From positions 1 to 18,386 of the forward strand of contig JANQGC010000105.1 in the NCBI GenBank assembly GCA_028277515.1: DNA of 18,386 nt, in the 5' to 3' direction. This document shows positions 7,281 to 14,788 of the stretch, in pieces. This DNA comes from Anaerolineae bacterium. Lineage in GTDB: Bacteria > Chloroflexota > Anaerolineae > Promineifilales > Promineifilaceae. How positions within the stretch are numbered: position 1 is the stretch's first letter; every line of letters begins with the position of its first letter. The notes under the pieces are model-generated. The model was not told the origin of the DNA. It saw only the letters and a program-made list of their open reading frames with translations, and made no database searches. A program made the translations under genes and the position numbers.

Positions 7281-7336
7281 GTGGACGGCCGGCCCAAATT
7301 GAACCCTTCGATTTTACACAATTTGTAACTGCACCC
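7281..7336 (-). repeat. 138-bp dispersed repeat, diverged partial copy
   Basis: Read on the minus strand, this begins GGGTGCAGTTACAAATTGTG and then shows a GGCCGG...GGTAG block in the same order as the two long copies at 13313-13451 and 17684-17821. Only the first part is recognisable and it is clearly more diverged. Confidence 0.5.
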
Positions 7337-7403
7337 TGCTGAGCTGGGATTGAATGGAGGATCTTTCCATAGTAATACCAAAGAACTGTGTTAGAATGTT
7401 ACA

Positions 7404-7784
7404 GTGGAGGAAAGCAGATTTGTAACGGATATTGCAAATTCAATTAGGAGCGCTCAAGAGCAACTGAGATGGAGGCCGGGAAGTGCTTCAAGGCATCTGT
7501 TAAAGCGAAAGCTTCGCGGGCATTTGCCTACAGATGTAACATTAAATGATTATCACAATGTGATAAAATCTGTTTTAGAAACGAGGACTGCGGAAGTTTA
7601 TATCCATTTTCATGGAAATAATAATTACCCGACCATAGTATCTACAATAGATGGGAAAGCCTGGTTAGTAATGTTAACAATTGAGGGGATTATCGAGACT
7701 GCATTCATAGTAGAAAATCCTGAAACTTATTTTAGCTCTGCACGGTTTAAATTTATTTCTCCATTAAGCGAAATACTATCATGA
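7404..7784 (+). CDS. Hypothetical protein, first gene of AT-rich pair
   Basis: 126 residues, family not recognised. The N-terminal third is helical and basic (QEQLRWRPGSASRHLLKRK). It is followed by GHLPTDVTLNDYHNVIKSVL and then a strand-rich half with EVYIHFHG (58-65), YPTIVSTIDGKAWLVMLT and ETAFIVENPETYF. Helices followed by a small sheet occur in BECR-type RNase toxins, but no catalytic set can be named, so this is only an idea. The GTG at 7404 is the only plausible in-frame start; its Shine-Dalgarno is poor, so the start is uncertain. The stop overlaps the next ATG (ATGA at 7781-7784). The AT-rich sequence contrasts with the GC-rich neighbours and suggests later acquisition. Confidence 0.65.
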   Translation: MEESRFVTDIANSIRSAQEQLRWRPGSASRHLLKRKLRGHLPTDVTLNDYHNVIKSVLETRTAEVYIHFHGNNNYPTIVSTIDGKAWLVMLTIEGIIETAFIVENPETYFSSARFKFISPLSEILS

Positions 7785-8119
7785 AATCAAATGAATTAGA
7801 AAAACTTATTTTAGCTTATGAGACAGATGTCCGCTTTCCTGACGTAAGTGGGATTGAACATCTGGATATGCTGTTGGCCAGAACAAAAATAGAAGAGAAC
7901 AAAGAAAATCTTACCCTTGAGCAGCAGGCACGCCTGGCGGTCGCGGATAATTATTTGGTGCAACAAAGTCAATTATTCTATAAGGCGATCAGTCAGATCG
8001 CCGATCTCGAGCAATGGCGAAAAAATGCCAGGGCAACGACCAGTCAATGGTGGTGGTATCTTGATGTTCTTGCCTATTCCAAACCTTGGACGAATATTGT
8101 GGAACCAACAATTGTTTAA
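7781..8119 (+). CDS. Hypothetical helical protein, second gene of pair
   Basis: 112 residues, not recognised. The sequence is mostly helix-forming and acidic in the first two thirds (ELEKLILAYETD; ARTKIEENKENLTLEQQARLAVADNYL). It ends in an aromatic stretch, TSQWWWYLDVLAYSKPW (86-102). It starts inside the stop of the preceding gene, so the two proteins are probably made in fixed proportion. A coupled pair of small proteins, one basic and strand-rich and one acidic and helical, resembles a toxin-antitoxin layout. The gene order and lengths do not prove that. It shares the AT-rich composition of its partner. Confidence 0.65.
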   Translation: MKSNELEKLILAYETDVRFPDVSGIEHLDMLLARTKIEENKENLTLEQQARLAVADNYLVQQSQLFYKAISQIADLEQWRKNARATTSQWWWYLDVLAYSKPWTNIVEPTIV

Positions 8120-8228
8120 GTTTCACTTTCGCTTCTCGGCAACTATTGACTGATTAGAATTCTTACCCTGATTCAGGTTACAAGTAGGAATGTTTTTTAC
8201 GTGTTGTTGAGAACAGGAGTAGGTCATA

Positions 8229-9428
8229 GTGGATACTAAATCAGCAAGTGCTCTGAATGGCGTGCGCATCATTGACCTGTCACGGGTCTTGGCCGGGCCA
8301 TACTGCACGATGCTGCTGGCCGATTATGGGGCCGAGGTAATTAAGATTGAGCAGCCGGGCAAAGGAGATGGCACGCGGCAGTGGGGGCCACCCTGGGAGG
8401 GGGGTGAGAGCGCCTACTATTTAAGCGCCAACCGCAACAAGAAAAGCGTGACCTTGAACTTGAAGTCGGAGCAGGGACGAGAGATCCTGCGAAAGTTGAT
8501 CGCCGGCGCGGATGTGTTGATTGAGAATTTTAAACCGGGCACAATGGCCCGCCTGGGGCTGGGCTACGAATCTCTGCTGGAAAGCTTTCCTGGTTTGATT
8601 ATCTGCGCGATCAGCGGCTTCGGCCAGGATGGTCCTTATCGCGACCGGTCGGGCTATGATTTTATTATCCAGGCGATGGGTGGGATCATGTCGATCAGCG
8701 GTCCGGCCGATGGCGAGCCGAGCAAGGTGGGTGTGGCCATTGTCGACATCACAACCGGACTGTTCGCGGCCAATGCGATTCTGGCGGCGCTGCATCACCG
8801 GCAGCGTACGGGTGAGGGGCAGTTTATTGATGTGGCCCTGCTGGACGCCCAGGTGGGGTGGCTGGCCAATGTGGCGCACAATTATTTCGCTTCCGGGGAG
8901 ATGCCCAGGCGGTATGGCAATGCGCATGCCAATGTGGTCCCGTATGAGAGTTTTGCAACGGCCGACGGCCATGTGACTCTGGGCATCGGCACCGACGAGC
9001 AGTTTCGCCGTTTTTGTGATGCGGCCGAACGGCCGGACCTGGGGCAAGATGAGCGCTTCAAGACCAATGCCGACCGGGTGAAAAACCGGAATCAATTGAT
9101 TTCTGAATTGCGAGCCTTGTTATTGACAAAGAAATCAAGCGATTGGCTGAACTTGCTTGAGCAACAGGGCATTCCTGGCGGGCCGATCAATGATATTCCC
9201 AGTACTTTAGCCGATCCGCAGGTGCTGCACCGGCAGATGGTGCAGGAAGTTGAGCATCCCACGGCAGGAACGATCAAGCAGTTAGGGCCGGTAGCCAAAC
9301 TTTCGCGCACACCGGCGACGGTTCGCAGTGCGCCGCCATTATTAGGCGCCGATACGGGATTGGTTCTGGGTGAGCTAGGTTACTCTGATGCGCAGATCGA
9401 AGCGTTGCAGGCAGATGGTGTGATCTAA
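8229..9428 (+). CDS. CaiB/BaiF family CoA-transferase (class III)
   Basis: These 399 residues have the normal length and order of a class III CoA-transferase, which swaps CoA between two carboxylic acids. The N-terminal GVRIIDLSRVLAGPYCTMLLAD (11-32), GAEVIKIE (34-41), NKKSVTLNL (70-78) and ENFKPG (99-104) are all in place. The catalytic aspartate is D173 in IVDITTGL, equivalent to the Asp of formyl-CoA transferase. The C-terminal half carries YESFATADG, the GPINDI motif and a typical hydrophobic end. The start is GTG 8229 with AGGAG at 8215-8219, 9 nt upstream. No partner enzyme of a carnitine, oxalate or bile-acid pathway is adjacent, so the acyl substrate stays open. It converges on the next gene across a strong hairpin. 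Confidence 0.92.
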   Translation: MDTKSASALNGVRIIDLSRVLAGPYCTMLLADYGAEVIKIEQPGKGDGTRQWGPPWEGGESAYYLSANRNKKSVTLNLKSEQGREILRKLIAGADVLIENFKPGTMARLGLGYESLLESFPGLIICAISGFGQDGPYRDRSGYDFIIQAMGGIMSISGPADGEPSKVGVAIVDITTGLFAANAILAALHHRQRTGEGQFIDVALLDAQVGWLANVAHNYFASGEMPRRYGNAHANVVPYESFATADGHVTLGIGTDEQFRRFCDAAERPDLGQDERFKTNADRVKNRNQLISELRALLLTKKSSDWLNLLEQQGIPGGPINDIPSTLADPQVLHRQMVQEVEHPTAGTIKQLGPVAKLSRTPATVRSAPPLLGADTGLVLGELGYSDAQIEALQADGVI

Positions 9429-9431
9429 AGC

Positions 9432-9458
9432 TGCCAGGCACTTTTTAAGTGCCTGGCA
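9432..9458. terminator. Bidirectional hairpin between convergent genes
   Basis: TGCCAGGCACTT (9432-9443), loop TTT, and AAGTGCCTGGCA (9447-9458) form a perfect 12-bp stem. It starts 4 nt after the CoA-transferase stop and ends 8 nt before the stop of the facing gene, so it can end both transcripts. There is no long T-tract on either side, so intrinsic strength is uncertain. Confidence 0.7.
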
Positions 9459-9466
9459 ACTACGTA

Positions 9467-11896
9467 TTATGGCCCTTGAATGATTGCCGGGAAGTAAATC
9501 TCTCGTTTCACGCGAATGAAGTCCTGGTCCTGATTGTTGTTCAGATTGGCTTCATCAGTGTCGCTGCTGATGACCACACTGACCGGTCGCGGTTGGGGCG
9601 GTGTGCCGGTGACCAGGGTCTTCACTTCCAGCGTTTGCTTTCCGCTGCGTCCCGGCAAGGTAGCCAGGTCCCAACTGACCTGGTTGCCGTTCTTAACACC
9701 GGGCGGGTTGGAACTTTGGTAAACCATGTCCGGGTTTAAGGTGAGCACCAGTTGGCTGTCCACGGCAGAGATTCCTCCGCGATTGCCATAATCGAGGTTC
9801 AGGGTGACGATATCGCCGTTGATCGCCGATTGGGGATGAGCCTGCATGTCCACCCATAGTTCAGGGTAGGCGGAACCGATACTGATATCATCAACGAACA
9901 CACTTAAGGGCGGATCGGCCGAATCTTTGACGACCCGGAAGAGCAGTTCAACCTTTCTGTTTTCGTAGTTCTTTAAAGTGTAATAATGGATGCTCCAGCC
10001 CGGACCTAACCGGCCCTGGAACAGCGTGTCTGCGGCGCCACCTTCCGGTTGAATAAGCACTTCCAATCCGGACCCGTCACCGGCGACATCCCCAGTTGCC
10101 CGGGCCATGAAAGCCAGTGTGATCGCCTGTTTGCCCCCTGGAATGGTTAAATCTTGCGATAGGGTGCCGATGTCAATGGCCTGGGCTTCTTGGGTGCTGA
10201 TCAGACTGTTGCTGCCGAACTGCACGCTGTAAAGTCCGGAGGATTGGGATTGGGCGGTGATGAAGACAGGCAGAGTGCCCCCCGTGGTCCAGCCGGTCGG
10301 GGAGGTTGCATCAGCTTCGAATGTGCCATTGGTGACCTGGTTGTCCGTGGGAATCAAAGTCAAATTTTGATTAAAGTCACCGTTGGGCGAAATATCAGTG
10401 ACCGGCAGTTTCATGTAATTGGGTTGATCAACGGTTAAGGTGGTCACGCCGGTTGTTATAGCTAAGGCTGAGAATTCGCCTTGTTGGTCAGTTTCGGCGG
10501 GGTTGATGGGCAAAGGATTGAGGTTGATCGGAATGTCACTCAGGGGAGTGCCGCGATTGTCAAGGAGACGGCCGCTGATCTTGGTCTTATAAAATGTGGT
10601 GCTGACTACCGGTTGTTCGCTCCAAACGCCAACATTCAGAGCATTGTCGCGCGCGCGGACCAGAAAATCGAATGTTTCACCCGGCTCACCGACAAATTGG
10701 GCGGCGGTGGCCACCGTGTCGTTCCAATACGTGCGCCAGCCGTTGCTGCTCGGTGATTGATAATGCACGCTGTAATCCTTTAGCCCGGAGCCGCCGAAGT
10801 CGGTGCCCGACCAGCTCAGCCAGAAAGTGTCGGCGTCAGAATATTTATTGACCGGATTGAGGTGGACTACCGGCGGGATAAGATCCAGAGATACCCAATC
10901 GAAGTACCAGTTGGTGTCACCGGGAATGAGTTCGGAGATGTTTTGGCTATCCACATCCCACTGCTTTAATTCCCCTTTGACCCAGACCCATTGGTTATTT
11001 TGCCGTTCGAGTGTGATGTCGGTGATGCCCAACGATTGGCCATCCGGCGACCAGCTTCCAGCCCATGCTGTGGCCGAATTGCCGGGATCGTAAATCATTT
11101 GCTCACCGGAGCCGTCCGAATTCACGAGGGCAACTTCCTGCCAGCCGTCACCATCAACATCAGCGTCAAAGGCGATACGGTTGCTGTTGGGCGCCCATTT
11201 GGGGTGCAGGCTTAAGGGATAAGTGCTGACTTTTTGTAAATCTGTGCCGTTGGGCGTGATCGTGTAAATGGAATATTGGCTGTTTCGGCGGGATGAGAAG
11301 GCGATATAATCTCCATTGGGTGACCAGGTGGGTTGGCCGTCAAAGTCGGAGTGGTTGGTCAGGCGCTTTAGATTGCTGCCGTCGGTGTTGATCACATAAA
11401 TTTCGTAATCATTGCCCGCCCAACCCTGAAAGGCAATTTTTGAGCCATCAGGGGAAAAGGCAGGGAAGGCGCTCCAATTGTCGAAGATCTTATTCAGCCC
11501 GCTTTTGTCACTGTTCATAGTGTAGAGGTCCAGGCGGCCGTTGCCGTTGCCCCGTGATGAGGAAAAGGCCACTTTTGTGCCCCCACGATTCAAAGCAGGA
11601 TAGATGTCATCGGCGGCATTCGTGGTCAGACGTTCCGCGCCCCCAGCATCGTAAAGGTAAATATCCCAGTTGTCATTTTCCTGTCTTTGATAAGCGATCT
11701 GGGTCCAGCCGGGGATGTTCGCCAGGGCTGAAGGGGCCAGGCGGTCGATGCTCACAGTTGGGCTTCCATTGGGTAAGGCCGCGGGATCGGCTTGCGGCGG
11801 TTCACCGGATAAGTCTTGTGCGCCGGCGGAAACGACGAGCAGAAGCAAGGCACAGGTGACGAGCAATAACAAAAAAACTGAGACACGCGTGGACAT
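9467..11896 (-). CDS. Large secreted PD40/TolB-like beta-propeller protein
   Basis: This is an 809-residue exported protein. Residues 1-26 form a signal peptide (TRVSVFLLLLVTCALLLLV, then AGA-Q as likely cleavage). Residues about 65-310 hold five to six TolB-like PD40 repeats, seen in phrases such as AFSPDGSKIAFQ, TWSPNGDYIAFSS and KWAPNSNRIAFD. Next come a fibronectin-III-like segment (about 345-435), a carboxypeptidase-regulatory-like segment (ISGRLLDNRGTPLSDI), a sugar-binding-like domain opening with NGTFEADATSPTGW, and a DUF11/CARDB-like domain (about 685-795). The protein ends YFPAIIQGP. No enzyme motif is visible; a binding or surface role is inferred. The start is ATG 11896 with GGAGG 4-5 nt upstream. 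It is divergent from the metallophosphoesterase gene. Confidence 0.85.
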   Translation of the reverse strand: MSTRVSVFLLLLVTCALLLLVVSAGAQDLSGEPPQADPAALPNGSPTVSIDRLAPSALANIPGWTQIAYQRQENDNWDIYLYDAGGAERLTTNAADDIYPALNRGGTKVAFSSSRGNGNGRLDLYTMNSDKSGLNKIFDNWSAFPAFSPDGSKIAFQGWAGNDYEIYVINTDGSNLKRLTNHSDFDGQPTWSPNGDYIAFSSRRNSQYSIYTITPNGTDLQKVSTYPLSLHPKWAPNSNRIAFDADVDGDGWQEVALVNSDGSGEQMIYDPGNSATAWAGSWSPDGQSLGITDITLERQNNQWVWVKGELKQWDVDSQNISELIPGDTNWYFDWVSLDLIPPVVHLNPVNKYSDADTFWLSWSGTDFGGSGLKDYSVHYQSPSSNGWRTYWNDTVATAAQFVGEPGETFDFLVRARDNALNVGVWSEQPVVSTTFYKTKISGRLLDNRGTPLSDIPINLNPLPINPAETDQQGEFSALAITTGVTTLTVDQPNYMKLPVTDISPNGDFNQNLTLIPTDNQVTNGTFEADATSPTGWTTGGTLPVFITAQSQSSGLYSVQFGSNSLISTQEAQAIDIGTLSQDLTIPGGKQAITLAFMARATGDVAGDGSGLEVLIQPEGGAADTLFQGRLGPGWSIHYYTLKNYENRKVELLFRVVKDSADPPLSVFVDDISIGSAYPELWVDMQAHPQSAINGDIVTLNLDYGNRGGISAVDSQLVLTLNPDMVYQSSNPPGVKNGNQVSWDLATLPGRSGKQTLEVKTLVTGTPPQPRPVSVVISSDTDEANLNNNQDQDFIRVKREIYFPAIIQGP

Positions 11897-11916
11897 ATCA
11901 TCCTCCTATTTCAGAG

Positions 11917-12069
11917 AAGTGACAGTCACTTTTTTAGCTGTTACCATTTAAGTAAATATTCGAAAGATTTGTCAATTTTTATTTTCTTGTACCTCTGGAA
12001 ATTCCACAGAAAAAATTGACAAATCTAATGCAAAAACACTTAAATGACGACCAAAGTGATTGTCACATT
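11917..12069. repeat. Inverted-repeat structure between divergent genes
   Basis: Two arms of about 55-65 nt face each other in the AT-rich spacer. Going inward, each has a GTGACA-purine-TCACTTT block (11919-11932 and the complement of 12053-12066), then CATTTAAGT, then exactly 11 unmatched bases, then AGATTTGTCAATTTTT. The last part is a perfect 16-bp match (11965-11980 with 12011-12026). The outer block of the left arm is itself the palindrome AAGTGACAGTCACTT. It could be a MITE-like element or a double operator for the two divergent genes. It starts 8-10 nt from the Shine-Dalgarno of the PD40 gene. Confidence 0.65.
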
Positions 12070-12166
12070 ACTTAAAATGTTTTAAAAACCAAACCTTTTA
12101 GTTACCATAATTCTTTCACATTATACTTGAATCATAAATGAACTTCTGTTAAGAAAAGGCGAAAAT

Positions 12167-13177
12167 TTGAAAATGAACCTACTTTTTTGGTTGCCGGCGG
12201 CTGTTTTGTTGCTTGCCGGCTGTGTTTCCCAACCTTCTGCGCTAGTACCTGGACAGGACCCAACGCCGGGTCCCACTGTTGAACAGCCGACGGCCAAAGC
12301 CACAACATCTATCCGACCCACGGATATGCCGCCACCGACGCTGACGCCTCCGGGGGTAGAGACGGCCGTTTCCCAACCGGCGCTAACGCCCACCGTGCTT
12401 TCACCAGCCACACCTGTTCCGGCAGCGGAGCCATTGACGTTCGCCGTCATCGGCGATTATGGCCTGGCCGGACAAGGAACGGCGGATGTGGCGGCGCTGA
12501 TCGACCAGCGGGACCCGGACCTGGTATTAACGGTAGGTGATAACAATTATCCGGATGGGGAGGCCTGGGGGTTTGAGCAGAATGTATATCAGTATTATAG
12601 TCGTTTCATTGATGACGGCCGCTTTTTCCCCTCCCTGGGCAACCATGACATGACCACCGACAATGGCCAGCCTTATCTAGACTACTTCGAGCTGCCGGGT
12701 AATGAACGTTATTATGATTTTGTACAGGGGGATATCCATTTCTTTGCCCTGAACAGCGATTGGCGCGAGCCGGACGGCATTGGCTCAAATTCGGCGCAGG
12801 CGCGCTGGCTGCAGGAGAGATTGGCCGCTTCGACGGCTCCCTGGCAGGTGGTCTTCATGCACGTGCCACCTTATGTATCAATGGTCGGCAAGGAGGTGCC
12901 GGCCCTGCGCTGGCCCTTCGCCCAATGGGGAGCGGACCTGGTGCTGTCCGGCCACGCACATTTGTATGAGCGGCAGATTGTGGATGGTTTGACGTATGTG
13001 GTTAACGGGTTGGGCGGTACGACTATTTATAATTTTGATTTCTTGATCGATGGCGGCAGCCAGGCCCGCTTTAATGATGATTTTGGGGCGTTGTTTTTAC
13101 AAGGGACGGCTGAACAGTTATCGGGAGAGTTTGTGACGCGCGGGGGTGTGGTGGTGGATTCGTTTGTGATTGATTAA
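12167..13177 (+). CDS. Lipoprotein metallophosphoesterase, acid-phosphatase type
   Basis: 336 residues. The N-terminus MNLLFWLPAAVLLLAGC is a lipoprotein signal with lipobox LAGC (Cys19), so the protein should be tethered outside the membrane. A Pro/Thr-rich linker (about 20-90) follows. The catalytic domain has the complete purple-acid-phosphatase-like metal set: GDYG (Asp97), GDNNY (Asp125), GNHD (Asn159, His160), FMHVPPY (His232) and GHAHLYER (His263, His265). It should hydrolyse phosphomonoesters or related esters; the substrate is not known. The start is TTG 12167 (AAGG 7 nt upstream) or the ATG two codons later; both give the same signal peptide. It is divergent from the PD40 gene, so co-regulation through the spacer is possible. 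Confidence 0.88.
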   Translation: MKMNLLFWLPAAVLLLAGCVSQPSALVPGQDPTPGPTVEQPTAKATTSIRPTDMPPPTLTPPGVETAVSQPALTPTVLSPATPVPAAEPLTFAVIGDYGLAGQGTADVAALIDQRDPDLVLTVGDNNYPDGEAWGFEQNVYQYYSRFIDDGRFFPSLGNHDMTTDNGQPYLDYFELPGNERYYDFVQGDIHFFALNSDWREPDGIGSNSAQARWLQERLAASTAPWQVVFMHVPPYVSMVGKEVPALRWPFAQWGADLVLSGHAHLYERQIVDGLTYVVNGLGGTTIYNFDFLIDGGSQARFNDDFGALFLQGTAEQLSGEFVTRGGVVVDSFVID

Positions 13178-13201
13178 GTGGTGAGTGGGCGAGTTTTCAG
13201 T

Positions 13202-13253
13202 AAGCAGTAATCAGTTGGGGTTTGACAGGATAACTGAAAACTGATAACTGCTT
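13202..13253. repeat. CAGT-type intergenic repeat, copy 2
   Basis: AAGCAGTAATCAGTT (13202-13216) pairs with AACTGATAACTGCTT (13239-13253) with one mismatch and a 22-nt loop. It lies 25 nt after the metallophosphoesterase stop and may help end that transcript. It belongs to the same repeat type as 1204-1269. Confidence 0.5.
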
Positions 13254-13312
13254 TACAGATTACTTCCCGCCAAACGGTTATGATGAATATGGTCGGTATA
13301 GTAGGCGATTTC

Positions 13313-13451
13313 ATGGGTGCAGTTATAAATTGTGTAAATCCGGCGGGTTTGAGTTGAACCGGCGGTCGTTTGGTAGGGATTGGGTCGGCGGGATAAGATG
13401 CAAAGGAAGCATCTGCTGTTGAAATCCGCCGGCCTAACCCCATCATGAAAG
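13313..13451 (+). repeat. 138-bp dispersed repeat, left copy
   Basis: This copy aligns almost end to end with 17684-17821 in the same orientation. A 28-nt run is identical, centred on GTTGAACCGGCGGTCG, and so are CAAAGGAAGCATCTG and CCGCCGGCCTAACCC. The right half folds: a GGG..GGCGG arm near 13378-13392 faces CCGCCGGCCTAACCC (about 13426-13440), with AGATGC/GCATCT (13396-13401 with 13409-13414) nested inside. It stands just upstream of the three-gene cluster. Confidence 0.75.
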
Positions 13452-13461
13452 CGGCCGAAAC

Positions 13462-13527
13462 GGGGCGAGGCCGCGCGGATTCACCATCATGTGGGTCCCT
13501 CCAATTTCACACCGCGCGGCCCCGCCC
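13462..13527. repeat. GC-rich hairpin repeat, copy 2
   Basis: GGGGCGAGGCCGCGCGG (13462-13478) faces CCGCGCGGCCCCGCCC (13512-13527), a 16-position stem with one mismatch. It is the closest relative of the hairpin at 58-121. It follows the 138-bp repeat directly, as the GC-rich hairpins and the partial 138-bp copy also sit together at 7219-7336. Confidence 0.6.
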
Positions 13528-13571
13528 TTACCTCAAAGATCGAGGTATCGTACCCTGGTTTTATCCGACTA

Positions 13572-13600
13572 TTGATTGTTGAATGTTAATATTTTATACT
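13572..13600 (+). promoter_or_regulatory. Promoter of the caspase/patatin cluster
   Basis: TTGATT (13572-13577), a 17-nt spacer and TATACT (13595-13600) form a good housekeeping-type promoter. The predicted leader is about 70-75 nt and contains the stem-loop at 13613-13636. Confidence 0.6.
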
Positions 13601-13612
13601 GTAAAGAAGACG

Positions 13613-13636
13613 CTGATTGAGCGTAGCGTCAATCAG
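13613..13636 (+). promoter_or_regulatory. Leader stem-loop before cluster gene 1
   Basis: CTGATTGA (13613-13620) and TCAATCAG (13629-13636) are perfect 8-bp arms around the loop GCGTAGCG. An alternative pairing of GACGCT (13610-13615) with AGCGTC (13625-13630) would compete with it. It lies between the promoter and the ribosome-binding site (AAAGGAG near 13668). A regulatory role is inferred only. Confidence 0.4.
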
Positions 13637-13680
13637 TTCGGTTGATGAGCGCACCCCAGGTTTGACCAAAGGAGAATGTT

Positions 13681-14769
13681 ATGAAAATCGATTTACCGGC
13701 TTTGTTTCGCAAGGCATTGCGGGATGAGCAGAAGGTTTTACGGCCGTATTTTTTCAAAGATGATGGTGCCCGGCCGCAAGATTTGGCAGCGGAAGAAGTG
13801 TATCTTCGCCTGCGCCTTTCACGTATGTTCCTCAAGTATCGCCGGGAACTGTTTCAAAACAAGTATCCGGTGGTCAATGCGTTAATGCGTTTTTCCGGCC
13901 TGGAAGGCAAGGTGGAGGTCAATTACCTGGCCAAGCCGGAACTGCCCGGCGAGAATGATGAGACAAAGCTGGATGATATCGTCACCTTAAACCAGACGAT
14001 CTTAGGGCCTGTTCTTTATCGTGGCGGCGATCTGGAGCTGATGCTTGGCCTTTATGCTGCGCCGGCGGATGATTGGGCGCAGCGTTTTATCTCACTGGCC
14101 GAGGGCATCAGCCAGCTCACGCTTAATGCCACCCTCTCCACGGCGATTTCCATTGCCGGCAAGGTGAAATCTTCGGTCATCGACTCGATGGCCGGGGATG
14201 GGCTGGATCTTAAACTGGGTCTGGATATGGAACTGCGCCAGAATCGCTGGCTCGCGCCCGGCTACCTGGTGATGATCGCCGCGCCCGAACAGGAAATTGA
14301 TCAAAGCAAGCTCTCGGTGGTCGACGGCGAACTGCTGGATGAAGGGAGCAACATTTATACGCGTCATGATTATATTGTGTTGGCGATTGAGATCGGCGAG
14401 GAACGGTCTGATTGGCAGTCGCTGGGCTATGGGGAGTTGTGGCAGGAACTGTTGCAGACGGCCGCGGAGGCGGATGATATCAAGACCGTTGAACAAGCTT
14501 ATCTCACGTTTGCCGGGGCGATCATGGCCAGCAAAGATTTGAGTTGGAACGATCGCAAGGGTATAGTCTCCCTGGCCCAAAAGCGGATTAAGGCGATTCG
14601 TGATGCGCGCGCGCCGGTTGATTTATTTGAAGGTTTGAAAGGGCTGGATGACCTGGTTGAATATGAAGCCCAGGTGCAGGAGATCATAGATGAAGATACC
14701 GGGGTGATACCTAGAGTGGGTGCGGATGTCAGCGGGGAGGATTTGCTGCAAACAGATTGGCTGAGCTAG
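13681..14769 (+). CDS. Unrecognised 362-aa protein, first gene of cluster
   Basis: No family is recognised. The N-terminal ~70 residues are helical and strongly charged (FRKALRDEQKVLRPYF; EEVYLRLRLSRMFLKYRRELF). Residues about 78-145 look strand-rich and end in YAAPADDWAQRFISLAEGI. A low-complexity helix with LTLNATLSTAISIAGKVKSS (146-165) follows, then a sheet-like part (LDLKLGLDMELRQNRWLAPGYLVMIAAP). The C-terminal half contains RHDYIVLAIEIGEERSDW and a long helical tail. No signal peptide, membrane segment, Walker motif or nuclease motif is seen. The start is ATG 13681 with AAAGGAG about 6-7 nt upstream. The caspase gene begins 19 nt after its stop, so the two form an operon. Sensor, scaffold or regulator of the protease are all possible. 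Confidence 0.85.
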   Translation: MKIDLPALFRKALRDEQKVLRPYFFKDDGARPQDLAAEEVYLRLRLSRMFLKYRRELFQNKYPVVNALMRFSGLEGKVEVNYLAKPELPGENDETKLDDIVTLNQTILGPVLYRGGDLELMLGLYAAPADDWAQRFISLAEGISQLTLNATLSTAISIAGKVKSSVIDSMAGDGLDLKLGLDMELRQNRWLAPGYLVMIAAPEQEIDQSKLSVVDGELLDEGSNIYTRHDYIVLAIEIGEERSDWQSLGYGELWQELLQTAAEADDIKTVEQAYLTFAGAIMASKDLSWNDRKGIVSLAQKRIKAIRDARAPVDLFEGLKGLDDLVEYEAQVQEIIDEDTGVIPRVGADVSGEDLLQTDWLS

Positions 14770-14788
14770 ATTTTTTCGGGAGGTTATG

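Noticed and set aside
8421..9095. 224-codon antisense open frame inside the CoA-transferase gene
   Set aside because: It is a shadow frame of a strongly conserved enzyme; its translation is His/Arg-rich and matches no fold.
13174..13446. 90-codon minus-strand frame after the metallophosphoesterase
   Set aside because: It is made mostly of the CAGT hairpin and the 138-bp repeat, so not a gene.
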